A stretch of 64,000 bases of DNA from Capra hircus. Lineage: Eukaryota; Chordata; Mammalia; Artiodactyla; Bovidae. Positions 25,083-35,339 of this stretch are shown here, in pieces. The notes under the pieces were generated by a model that saw only the letters and a program-made list of their open reading frames with translations, was not told the DNA's origin and made no database searches. The translations under genes were made by a program, and so were the position numbers. Position 1 is the first letter of the stretch. The number at the start of each line of letters is the position of its first letter. The stretch lies in the NCBI RefSeq assembly GCF_001704415.2, contig NC_030814.1, positions 72,967,121-73,031,120 of the forward strand. The letters run 5' to 3'.

Positions 25083-25392
25083 ATATGAGAGTCTCTTGGA
25101 CAGCAAGGAGGTCAAACTAGTCAATCTTAAAGGAAATCAACCATGAGTACTCATTGAAAGGACTGTCACCTGAAGCAAACAGCCAACTTATTGGAAAAGT
25201 CCCTGATGCTGGGAAAGATAGAGGGCAGAAGGAGAAGAGAGTGGCAGAGGATGAAATGGCTGAATGGCATCACCGAGGCAATGAACATGAACTTGGGCAA
25301 ACTCCAGGAGATGGTGAGGGACAGGGAGGCCTGGAGTGCTGCAGTCCATGGGGTTGCAAAGAGTTGGACATGACTGGGTGACTGAACACACA
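25083..25392 (+). mobile_element. BovB 3' fragment, copy 4
   Basis: About 310 bp matching the last part of BovB, from GAGAGTCTCTTGGACAGC to GACATGACTGGGTGACTGAAC. Short frames on both strands at 25154-25417 are all BovB tail sequence. Severely 5'-truncated. Confidence 0.9.
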
Positions 25393-27599
25393 CAAAATGA
25401 TGTATGATTATCTCCATAAGGCTGTTAAAAGACTATAAATTAAAGTCTCCAATGTTGTTTTTTTTCCTAAGTTAAAAATTAAGCTCACATTCCACCCTTT
25501 ACTCAAGTACCATAGTACAGACTGAACAATCTCCCAGTGCTATCTATTTTGAATTCATAGTAATAACCCCCAGACACTACATTTTAAATGTAAAATGAAA
25601 ATCTTATTTATGAACTCCAGATATACTCAGGATTATAGAAAAATACCAGCTTGTTAGAACCATTTCATCTTTAGAATATGCATTATTAGTTCATTTGATG
25701 ATTCCAAGAGGAATTTGCAAATTATAATCAGGTAATTAGGTTAGCAGGGAACTAATGTGGATGGGAAAAAATCTGCTCGGTCTTCATCTGTCAGCATTAC
25801 AAGTTAAAAATTTGTAATGGAACAACATGATTACAAGTTAACAATTTCTTCTAGATGGTTATTGCCTTAAATTAACCTCATAATCAAATTAGTTACTGTG
25901 CCTGCCTATCTTTAGGGTTTTGGGCCCACATGTGTTGAGGGTGAAATAGTGGGTTTCCTATTATTATGCTGCAGGTTAACAATAGGTTTTCAGATGCCTC
26001 TTACATGATGAATCCAATGCCCTTCAGAACATGAAACAAATGTCAAACTTACACTTTTTAGTATGCAGACACAGAGCTTCCAACTAGCTGGTAAGAACTG
26101 TAAATTGTAACTAAATTGTAAAATTAATGCTCATTTAGGTGCACATATTGGTTCTTTTTTAAAACCTTAACAACTGACCTGACAGTATGAGATGGAAAAA
26201 AAAATTAAACCAACATATGTTTTTAATTGCCTTTTTTTTTAGCACTGTGGATTACGTTAGGTTGCTTAATTTAGGATGCAAAGTGTGCAGTAACTGCTGA
26301 AAGTATACATGCACCATCCAAATTTCTGTGAATTTACTCTTGGTATGGTAAAGTGACTTTATGAACAAAGGAGAAACCCAGACTTGGATACTGAGCTCAT
26401 AGTCTTTAAACCTACACATTGAAAACATAATATGATTTCCATTTGGTATCTAGTTTACCTGGAATCCCTCAGTTAGGATGCTAACATATGTTTTGAGAAA
26501 TTAAGTAATGTCACTACTCCTAAATCTGTAGTGATAATGGTTTAGTAATCAGATAAGTACTTATAATTAGAATAAAGTATAATTTTCAGAAAAAGATAAC
26601 ATCACCTATAATATTTATTACAGGAAAAAAGCTCCATTTTTTTCCTCTCAGTGCTCTTCTTAACATAATTTCTTACTATATTTAAGAAGCTTCATGTAAT
26701 CATATTCAAAACCTCTTATCTAGCTGATTATATTCAGCAACCGTAGCTAAATATTTCAATACCAAAGCTGAAAATCATAGTGACATATCAGCATACACAT
26801 AATAAATTATAGTTAATGAATACTATAGGAGCCACAGTTTGATTGGTTCCAAGTTTGTGATCTGCTCAGGCATAGCACATTGTTAATTTTTAAGAGGAGA
26901 GAAAATATGGTGATGATATGATTGCCAAGCATATTGTTTTGACTACACAAGAATAAAGTAATATTTTAGCCAGAATGAAGAGAGCATATACAGATAACAG
27001 AGTAAATGTTCCAAAAGCTGCAGTATATATCCCTGATTAAACATTTAGTGACAGTATTTTGTATATATTTTACATGATTTTTATATTGAATAAAAGTTTC
27101 TGTCCAAAAATGGTTTAATGTTATGTTGAGAGCCACAACTACTGTGTTTTTAGCTGAGTATATATTTACAAAACCTCCTGTCTTCAGCTTTCACTTGTTT
27201 GAGGAAAAGGCCTTCAAGTATGAGAAGCCATTTTTCAAGCTAACTAGAGAATCAGTACTTAGAATTTAATTATTGTACTACATGGTCCACATATTTACTG
27301 AGTATGGGAGAGTTATAAGACCTGAAAAACTACTCTCAGCATAGGGGGCAAACACTGTAAAATACTTTGAAAACATTGTCATCAGTTAGACAAAATCCAT
27401 TTATTCTCATACTCTCCATGTATATTTTCCCACTCCCAGTGGGTGAAAGGGAACATATTTAAATTTAGCAACCTACCCTTCTTAAAATTAAGCTTAATAA
27501 ACATCTATTAAGTTATTAAGTACTATGATCAAGTACTGTACTGAGCTGTTAGATGCAAATAAGGGCAAGCCCCTCTCTTGAACAGCCTACCATCAACGG
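25393..27599. other. unique intronic sequence
   Basis: AT-rich DNA with no recognised repeat, exon or RNA gene. Confidence 0.4.
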
Positions 27600-27681
27600 T
27601 ATTTGGTTGGCCAAAAAGTTCTTAAAGGTTTTCCTGTAAGATAATGGAAAAATCTGAACAAACTTTTTGGCCAACCCAATA
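27600..27681. mobile_element. mariner-derived MITE (bovine mariner type)
   Basis: An 82-bp near-palindrome whose 21-bp ends pair with one mismatch: left TATTTGGTTGGCCAAAAAGTT (27600-27620) is the inverse of right 27661-27681. TA dinucleotides at both edges fit mariner TA target duplication. No transposase is present. If transcribed within the COMMD10 pre-mRNA it would fold into a long hairpin. Confidence 0.9.
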
Positions 27682-27694
27682 TAAATGTAAGTAA

Positions 27695-28045
27695 TTCCAT
27701 ACAATGGGAGGGGAGTTTGTGGGAGAATAGATATATGTATGGGCTTCCCAGGTGGCTTAGTGGTAAAGAATATGCCTGCCAGGCACAAGATGTGGGTTCA
27801 ATCCCTGGGTTGGGCAGATCCCCTGGAGAAGGAGATGGCAACTCACTCTAATTTTCTCACCTGGGAAATCCCATGGACAGAGGAGCCTGGTGTGCTACAC
27901 CCCACGGAGTCGCAAAAGAGTTGGACATGACTTAGCGACTAAACAACAATAACAGATACGTATATATGTAGGGCTGAGTCCCTTTGCTGTCCACCGGAAA
28001 CTGTCACAACATTGTTAATTGACTATACGTCAAAACAAAATAAAA
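27695..28045 (+). mobile_element. ruminant L1 3' end interrupted by a SINE
   Basis: Left part GGGAGAATAGATATATGTA (27721-27739) and right part GCTGAGTCCCTTTGCTGTCC, ACAACATTGTTAATTGACTA and AAAATAAAAGAG (27973-28050) are consecutive pieces of the artiodactyl L1 3' UTR, separated by the SINE at 27740. Confidence 0.75.
27740..27961 (+). mobile_element. Bov-tA SINE nested in L1 tail
   Basis: Starts GGGCTTCCCAGGTGGCTTAG (tRNA-Glu-derived head, with GGTTCAATCCC as the B-box region) and ends ACTAAACAACAATAACAG. The 9-bp target-site duplication ATATATGTA is at 27731-27739 and 27962-27970. It is opposed to the SINE at 28062. Confidence 0.93.
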
Positions 28046-28057
28046 GAGTTTAAAAAA

Positions 28058-28263
28058 ATTGTTTTCGTTGCTAAGTTGTATCCAACTCTTTTGCGACTCC
28101 AGGGACTATAGCCCGTCAGGCTCCTCTGTCCATGGGATTTCCTGGCAAGATGACAGGAGTAGGTTGCCATTCCCTTCTCCAGGGCATCTTCACAACCTAG
28201 AGATCAACCCACATCTCCTGCCTTGGCAGGTAGATTCTTTACTACTGAGCCACCTGGGATACC
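28058..28263 (-). mobile_element. Bov-tA SINE
   Basis: Body GTTGCTAAGTTGTATCCAAC through CCCTTCTCCAGGGC, with the tRNA-derived head at the right (CTGAGCCACCTGGGATACCC). TTTAAAA occurs on both sides, a possible target duplication. Confidence 0.92.
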
Positions 28264-28289
28264 CTTTAAAATAAAATAGGGAAAGATAG

Positions 28290-28560
28290 GAATATGCATA
28301 GGGTGCTGCAATGTCAACTGAGCTGAGTATTAAAGAATCTAGCCAAATGAAATAGCTGGTATATGTCCATGCACACCAAAGAGCAGTTGGGAGCGTTACT
28401 GGGAGAAGACAGGGAGCAACATGCGCAAAGACCTGAAGCATGCAGAATGCCACAGCTACTGCTGGGCATGCAGTGCGTGAGGAGGATGTTGGGAGATGAG
28501 GCCCGAGGGGGAGTCATGGGTCAGGTCGTGGAAGTCTTGAATGCCATGCTCATGATCTTG
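28290..28560 (+). repeat. possible ancient mammalian interspersed repeat
   Basis: GCAACATGCGCAAAGACCTG, AGGATGTTGGGAGATGAGGC, GGGTCAGGTCGTGGAAG and GAATGCCATGCTCATGATCT follow the same order as the tail of the 40690-41120 repeat type. No family name assigned. The overlapping short frames are therefore not genes. Confidence 0.4.
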
Positions 28561-29344
28561 AAATTTGCTTTTGTTGCTTATATACTGCCATTATTCCTAA
28601 ACAGATAAGCATTTGGTCAAACCTTACGTTGCAAAGATTGGAAGAAGACAAGTTATAATTAGGTTGGTTTGACCCTAGGGAAATGCTGTTCATGGCTTGG
28701 ATTCCATGTGTTTGTTGCAGTTGTCCTTTTATAACTTCTATCAAACTTTGATACAAGCTCAGGGTTTTCAGTTTGCCCACTGCCCTCCTCAAACAGCGGG
28801 GCCAATGCCTGTGAGATTTTGGATCCTGCTAGGCTGGGCAGTAATGTAATGAAGAGACTTTGGAATCACAGGGCTTGAGGGAGCAACAGAAATCAGCTCC
28901 ATATGCAGGTGAAAGTTGTAATTTTTCTTGCTGTGTTTCTCTATATGATGTATTATATTCGTTGGGCTAACATTGTTTGTATGTTTCGGACTAACGCTGT
29001 TTGTATGTTTGGAATTAGAATTTTAAACATGGCGATTATGTTAACTTTGTGACATTTTCACAATAGGTTAAAAAAATACTAATGTAACAGAGACAAAGAG
29101 TTGCTTTTTTTTTTTCTGGAAATTTTTGAGAAATTTAAGATCTTAACCTCACATTTTACATCTCTTACTTGGCACCTTATCAGCCATGTTTATTGAACTA
29201 TTTATTTACCCTCAGTAGAGCATTTATGTTTTTCATTACAGAATGAGTTAGAAAAGGGAAATAATTGTGCAAATTCATGGGGAGAAATCTTTTTCTGTAA
29301 GTTAGCTTGATATGCAGGTGAAAGTGCTATTTTATCTTGTTACC
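28561..29344. other. unique intronic sequence with a 24-bp duplication
   Basis: No transposon recognised. A 24-bp unit is present twice at 28964-29011 with a few mismatches. Confidence 0.4.
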
Positions 29345-29475
29345 ATAATGATGTAGTGGAAAGAACAATGACTAGTTCCATTGCTGTGTACTTTGCATGA
29401 GTTACTTCAACTTTGTGAGACTAGTTTTCTCATCTGTTAAATAAGATGGTTGAGTCAGGCTACTGCTAAAGCTTT
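29345..29475 (-). mobile_element. MIR fragment
   Basis: GTGTACTTTGCATGAGTTAC, then TTTTCTCATCTGTTAAATAA matches the antisense-oriented MIR core. Ancient and diverged. Confidence 0.6.
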
Positions 29476-31049
29476 TTCTTATTGGCATTTTGTTGTCCTC
29501 TACCTCAGTTCCCCGGTTTACTTTGTTTATAGAGGTTGCCTGTCAGCATCCTTAAGTCATAGAATTGATCAGAACCTTGGGCAATTGTGTAGTTCAACCA
29601 CCTTGCAGAAAAATGGAAATTTGCTCTTTCTCTCCACCTAGAATGGTTTACTTGCACCTTTTCAAACTGGCATCCTCTGAATCAAGCTGATTATAACATC
29701 TATTACCCCTTTTGTTGCCAGGATTAATTCCATTGACCTGATAATGGATAGAGAATCCTTTTTTTCTCACTATTCTATGTACATTCTTATAGTTGGAAGC
29801 TTAGCTATAAAGGACAACCTGCCTACCTAGAAAAGGATCTTTCTTTGGTCAAGAGTGTACTCATTCCTATGGCTTATCCATTTCTGCATCAGTACTGTTT
29901 AAATGTTTACTGAATTACTGAATATTATGGGTGGTAGAAATGGTTAATGCTTATATATATGAGTAGAATTGCACTGACTATTCAGTAATAGTGTAGATAG
30001 TCTGCAAATAATAAGAGACACTGGAATATTTTTACAGTGATCTGTAACTGTATATAGCTATAGAGTATAATTTATAGATTATTTAAAAAGTGGTGTCTAA
30101 TGATTTTTGTTTTATAAACCACTCAGTGGAATTTGAAATATTATTTAAATTTTATCTCTGTCTATTTCTGTAACTGAAAAGGAGAAAATTTCTTTAAGTA
30201 CCTAGCAAATTATTTTTAGGTTTAACTAAGACAAGAGATTAGTAGTATTTCTTTTACTGGAATCCTCTACTCCTGATTTTCTAGGTATAAATATAATTGT
30301 ATGGTTTCTAATTCTGATGTCCTACTTAATTTTAAAAGCTAAGCAATGTAAATTTGGTTTAATTCTTATCTAGTTTATGTCTATGTTATTTAGAGTTTAT
30401 TATTAAATAATTTGTGATGAGACTAATGCATTTCTGTCTTGAAAAATATGTATATGTTCCTAATTTCTAACAAATGGGAAAGCAAATTATATTCTTACTG
30501 TCAGCTTCCATTAAGTTAGACCTCTCTGAAGACCTTACTAAATTTTATTTCCATGGGAATTTTGCTAATGGGTATATGCAACATTATCTAGGTACTCATA
30601 GATAGGATTACAACTCAAAAATAGAGGAAATAGGTGAACAAATACATTTTCCTTCTCTTTTCAGAAATGGGCAGAATGTCAGTCTTTGCACCTTCATTTT
30701 CACTTTGCAGTGTTTTCAGATAGGGTGCAGAAAGTCTGTTTGGTGTTAATGCATGAGACCAGCTTAGACAACATAAGAGCCCTAAATGGGCTCTTGGTTA
30801 TATTCTTATATATATAAAGCAGAAGAAAGAGAGTAAATCTTCTAGTCTGTACATATTTAGTTAACAATATTAGTGACCTTAATGAGTCTTACTGGAACCT
30901 TGAAGGCAGGCCACCCAGTTTTATTGTCTGTGTGGCAACTTACTAAATTATTTGGATTCAGGTAATAAATACCTCCAGTTTCACATGCCATGCAAAATAC
31001 ATTTATGAACCTGGTGATAATCATCAGTTATGGAACACCTACCTACCCT
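29476..31049. other. unique intronic sequence
   Basis: No recognised element. The frame at 29450-29641 has no domain. Confidence 0.4.
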
Positions 31050-31401
31050 AAATATTGATGTTCTGAAGGGGTCAGTCCCAGGCTGCCCTCCCTGTTCACG
31101 CTGCTTTCTTCTCCTGGCAGTCTTATTCAGTTTAAATAGCAATATATCAGTAACTCCCAAGTGTGTATCTCTTAGCTAATTTCTTTTTCTGGCTTCCCAG
31201 GCTTATTTCACATATTTTGGGGGAATGTAACAGACATATCAAACTAACTGTGTCTGAAACTGCACTTTTGAGTCTCCCTTCAAATCTGCTCCTCTGTAGA
31301 GTTTCCTATCTCAGTTGAATCTGTCAGTTTCTCTTGCTGGAAACCTGAGAGTCATTCTGACTCCTATTCCTTCACCTCCTTCCCCAACCCAGATCTGTTT
31401 G

Positions 31402-32098
31402 GTCAGTTCAGTTCAGTTCAGTCGCTCAGTCATGTCTGACTCTTTGTGACTCCATGAATTGTATCACGCCAGGCCTCCCTGTCCATCTCCAACTCCTGGA
31501 GTTCACTCAAACTCATGTCCATCAAGTCAGTGATGCCAGCCAGCCATCTCATCCTCTGTCATCCCCTTCTCCTCCTGCCCCCAATCCCTCCCAGCATCAG
31601 AGTCTTTTGCAGTGAGTCAGCTCTTCTCATGAGGTGGCCAAAGTACTGGAGTTTCAGCTTTAGCATCATTCCTTCCAAAGAAATCCCAGGGCTGATCTCC
31701 TTCAGAATGGACTGGTTGGATCTCTTTGCAGTCCAAGGGACTCTCAAGAGTCTTCTCCAACACCACAGTTCAAAAGCATCAATTCTTTGGCACTCAGCTT
31801 TCTTCACAGTCCAACTCTCACATCCATACATGACCGCTGGAAAAACCATAGCCTTGACTAGATGAACCTTTGTTGGCAAAGTAATGTCTCTGCCTTTTAA
31901 TACGCTGTCTAGGTTGGTTATAACTTTCCTTCTAAGGAGTAAGTGTCTTTTAATTTCATGGCTGCAGTCACCATCTGCAGTGATTTTGGAGCCCAGAAAA
32001 ATAAAGTCTGACACTGTTTCCACTGTTTCCCCATCTATTTGCCATGACATGATGGGATCAGATGCCATGGTCTTCGTTTTCTGAATGTTGAGCTTTAA
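31402..32098 (-). mobile_element. BovB LINE, 5'-truncated copy 5, nested in L2
   Basis: 3' terminus of tandem TTCAG units at 31402-31421. Minus-strand frame 31559-32068 (169 codons) keeps the C-terminal part of the RT protein without a stop, among the better preserved frames in the window. It ends at 32098 just after the NIQK-type motif, so the catalytic palm is missing. Confidence 0.95.
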
Positions 32099-32179
32099 CT
32101 GAACACTATCTCTTCTACCTCTAAACCATTAAACTTTTTTCTCACTTCTCTATCACTGCTGCCATCACTATCTTTGCCT

Positions 32180-32309
32180 TCTACTACTACTACTACTAAG
32201 TCGCTTCAGTCGTGTCCCACTCTGTGCGACCCCAGAGACGGCAGCCCACCAGGCTCCGCCATCCCTGGGATTCTCTAGGCAAGAACACTGGAGTGGGTTG
32301 CCATTTCCT
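32180..32309 (-). mobile_element. BOV-A2 monomer SINE with 9-bp TSD
   Basis: Tail of TAC/CTA repeats at 32180-32199 (a degenerate form of the CAG tail), body to TTGCCATTTCCT. The target-site duplication TCTTTGCCT is at 32171-32179 and 32310-32318. Confidence 0.94.
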
Positions 32310-32514
32310 TCTTTGCCTAGACGAATGCAATATAACCTCCTAGCTGATTCTCCTCATCTAGTTTGTCCAGCTCTAATCCATTTACAAATAAAAGCCGAAG
32401 TGAGTTGCTAATATGTAAATACAGTTACATCATTCTTAAAATTCTCCAATGACTTTCCATTGCTCTTAGACTAAAGATTTTCTCTTCTTTCCATCCCAGA
32501 AGAGATGATGGGGC

Positions 32515-32790
32515 CTGTATTAGTTTGCTAGGGCTGCTGTAACAGTACCATAGCCTGGGGAGCTTCTAATAACAGAAGTTTATTTCCCCACAGTTCTGGA
32601 GGCTAGAATTTTGAGATCGAAGTGTCCTCAAAATTAATTTCCTCCAAGGCCTCACTCTTTGGCTTATAGACGGCCGTCTTCCTCCATTGTCTTCACAGAG
32701 TCATTCCTTTCTGTGTCTGTATCCTCATCTCTTCTGATAAGGACAGGAGCCATATTGGATTAGGACCCACCCACAGGGGTTTATCTTTTA
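32515..32790 (-). mobile_element. MaLR-type LTR remnant (MLT1/MST group)
   Basis: TGTATTAGTTTGCTAGGGCT, the ACAGTTCTGGAGGCTAGAAT block, GACGGCCGTCTTCCTCC, and AAGGACAGGAGCCATATTGG followed by GGACCCACCC are the reverse complement of a mammalian MaLR LTR. It is a partial, solo, ancient LTR with no coding region. Confidence 0.75.
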
Positions 32791-32794
32791 ATTG

Positions 32795-32880
32795 TTGAAT
32801 TATAGGGTTTCTTTATATAATCTGGATATCATATTCGTATTAGATAATGATTCATAAATATTTTCTCCTATTCCATGGGA
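32795..32880 (-). mobile_element. short L1 scrap
   Basis: GTTTCTTTATATAATCTGGATATC and AAATATTTTCTCCTATTCC are typical antisense L1 3' UTR blocks. Confidence 0.55.
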
Positions 32881-33239
32881 TAGAATCTTCTCTTAAATCT
32901 TCAGTGTTATCATCCCTTTGAGACCCGTTTTGATCACCTAACCTGGAATCTCCACCTACCTACCCCCAAACACACATTACTTCTTGCTTTTTCTTCCTAG
33001 CACTTATCAACAAACATTCCTATATGTATGTTGTGAATTATGGTGATAGTTTTATTATTATTGTTGTTATTGTTTTTATTACATTTCTTGTTTATTATCT
33101 GCTTTCTTCAACTAGAATGTGAGGGATTTTGATTTCTATTGCTCCTTGCTATTTGTGTAGTACCTAGAACAGACTTTTTACACCTTTAATAAAAACTTAT
33201 TGAATAAAAATGCATGAATTTAACACATAACAATGCTCT

Positions 33240-33985
33240 TTTGTTTTAATTGGTAAAATATAGCACACATGCAGAAAAATAGCACAGTAATTTGTCAAAA
33301 AAAGAAGACATCCTTATATCCAACACCAAGATCAAGAAATAATTATTGCCTAATTTATAATAATAGTAATCAGAAGAAATGAGAAGCCTCTGCTATGCTT
33401 TCTCCCAGTTACTGCCTCCTCTGTCGAGTCACCCAGAGGTGATCAGTGTTGTGAGACTTCAATAATATTTTTGTTGCTTCATTATAGTTTTACCACCTAA
33501 GTGTTTCTCAAACCTTTCCTGTTGTTTTTTTAGAATCTTCTTATGCACGAATTCTGTGCCCACTCCTAATGTTCAACATTGTTTTGTTAGAGTCATGCAT
33601 GATACTGTATTTGGCTGTAGTTTGTTGTCCTGTCTGAATAACATTCCATTGTATTCCTCTTCTGTTGAAACAAAGTTTTATTACTTCCAGTTTTGGTTCT
33701 TTTGAATCATAATGCTATCACTATTCTTGCATCATATCTCATGGTGCCCAAATGTGTATATTTCTGTAGAGCTCAGTATTAATATTTAGGACTGAATTTC
33801 TGGGTCATAGGATATATATAAATATTCAGCTTTAGTAGATAATTCCAGACAAGTTTGAAAGATAGTTATACATAATTTTATCCCTTTCAACGTATATTTT
33901 CATGTTTTTCTCTGTTTGGATATCCTCTTCTGGCAAGTGCCTATTCAAGTCTTCTTGTTGCTCTTTTTTTTTTTAAATCAGATCA
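33240..33985 (-). mobile_element. ancient L1 (L1M-type) 3' region
   Basis: Blocks CAACACCAAGATCAAGAAAT, TTTCTCCCAGTTACTGCCTC, GTCATGCATGATACTGTATT, ATAACATTCCATTGTATTCC and TTCTGGGTCATAGGATATAT occur in the usual antisense L1 order. Diverged and non-coding. Confidence 0.7.
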
Positions 33986-34217
33986 AGCCTGTCAGTCCAG
34001 ACTGCCCATGAGTAGCCTTTCAGCTAGGGGAACTGCCAGGAAACCTCCCAAGAAAAAGGCTGTTCCTAATTATTTGTCCCTCACTCCCAGTCCTTGCATT
34101 CCATCACTGGCCAGGCCTTTGGATCATTCACACTGGCTAAATCAAATTTGGCCTCTAAGGGTCTCATGATGATATCCTCCTTCTCTTCAGCCAAATGCTA
34201 CCACCCATGTGACTTTT
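33986..34217. other. unassigned sequence
   Basis: No family recognised; short, moderately GC-rich, no coding signal. Confidence 0.3.
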
Positions 34218-34330
34218 AAAAACAAATTGAGGTATAATTTACATAACATAGTATTGGTTTTGGGTGTACAACATAGTGATTTGAACCTTCTGTACATTTT
34301 CTGAAGAGTAAACAATGAAATTAAACAGTT
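34218..34330 (-). mobile_element. L1M 3'-end fragment
   Basis: ACAAATTGAGGTATAATTTACATA with TGGGTGTACAACATAGTGA is the reverse complement of old L1 3' ends. Confidence 0.6.
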
Positions 34331-34990
34331 GATTCTCATTTGATAAGAAAATTTGTTACTTTCTAGTTATATTCTCAAGGAAAGCTCAAGTGTGTGTTTT
34401 CTTCTTAAAAATGGTGTAATCCCAGGAAAGATTTTGATTTCATATTTGTGGGACCTGAAGGAAGAGTAAAAAGGGAGGCCATCATTCATTCTAAACTTAA
34501 AGTCATAAATAAAGCTTCCAAACTGTTAAATGAAACGTGATCTATACTTTTTTCTCAGTAAAGTACTTCTATAATGTCCTGAAAGGTCAGATTTGCATTT
34601 AATATTCTTGGACTCTGTGGGGTTCCATGTTAGACAGAACATGACATGGTGGGAAATTGGACCCTGGCCAGCCCCATCCCCCTTTCCTTTTTATCCTACA
34701 CGCCCCATCTCCATCCTTATTTCCCCAGAACTTTTAACCACTGCCCCTGGCTACCCCTTGGGTAAACATAGATTCTCAAAATCTAGGATAATGCTCCTTA
34801 CATATAGATGTGAAACAAAACCATTCCCTCACTTTTTCATATTCTCATGGTCTTCTCTAAGTCATTGTGTGTCTAATGGGAAATGATCACAGTAATAGCT
34901 ACCAGTTATTATGCCAAACATAGGGGGTTTTATATCAAGGTATCAGTTCTTTTCCTTCTTGGGGCTATTTCAGTAAGGCAAGACACTCAA
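34331..34990. other. unique intronic sequence
   Basis: No recognised repeat. A 97-codon frame at 34593-34886 is proline- and serine-rich without a recognisable family or splice support. Confidence 0.35.
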
Positions 34991-34991
34991 T

Positions 34992-35230
34992 TTAGTTGAC
35001 CTTTGAACAATACAGGTTTAGAACTGTGCAGATGAAAAAAATCCACCTGTAATCCACTTACATGTGGATTTTTTTCAATAAATGCTGTGGCACTACATCA
35101 TCTGCAGTTGTTTGAATCCAAGATTGGGAGCCACAGATCTGGAGCGGCAGTTATGGGACCTCATCCACAAAATTTGGTAGACACAGCAAGTCCTGGATCC
35201 AGTCTCCCAAGGGTACCTAGAGTCTACTAT
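34992..35230 (+). mobile_element. Tigger-like DNA transposon fragment
   Basis: TTAGTTGACCTTTGAACAAT with GGTTTAGAACTGTGCAG, then CATGTGGATTTTTTTCAATA and CATCTGCAGTTGTTTGAATCC, match TcMar-Tigger non-autonomous elements that begin with a TTGACCCTTGAACAAC-type inverted repeat. Confidence 0.65.
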
Positions 35231-35240
35231 TATGGATGGA

Positions 35241-35315
35241 TGTGTGTGTATAAAAATAAACATCTCTCTCTATATACACACACTCATGCATGTGTGCACA
35301 CACACACACACACAT
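35241..35315. repeat. compound microsatellite TG / CT / CA
   Basis: TGTGTGTG near 35241, CTCTCTCTC near 35262 and a (CA)n run at 35296-35313. Confidence 0.9.
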
Positions 35316-35339
35316 TGTTTTAGATATTGTTATTTTAAG

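Larger units (their letters stand above)
31050..33215 (+). mobile_element. L2 LINE 3' region split by four later insertions
   Basis: L2-like blocks occur in consensus order across the interval. They are GCTGGAAACCTGAGAGTCATTC (31338 on), the ATCACTGCTGCCATCACTAT block (32151 on), TTCTCCAATGACTTTCCATTGCTC (32443 on), TTCTTCCTAGCACTTATCAAC (32991 on), and the 3' end TAGAATGTGAGG with AATAAAAACTTATTGAATAA (33113-33210). Between them sit a BovB (31402-32098), a BOV-A2 type SINE (32180-32309), a MaLR-type LTR (32515-32790) and an L1 scrap (32795-32880). Calling the separated pieces one L2 is inference from their order and orientation. Confidence 0.7.
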
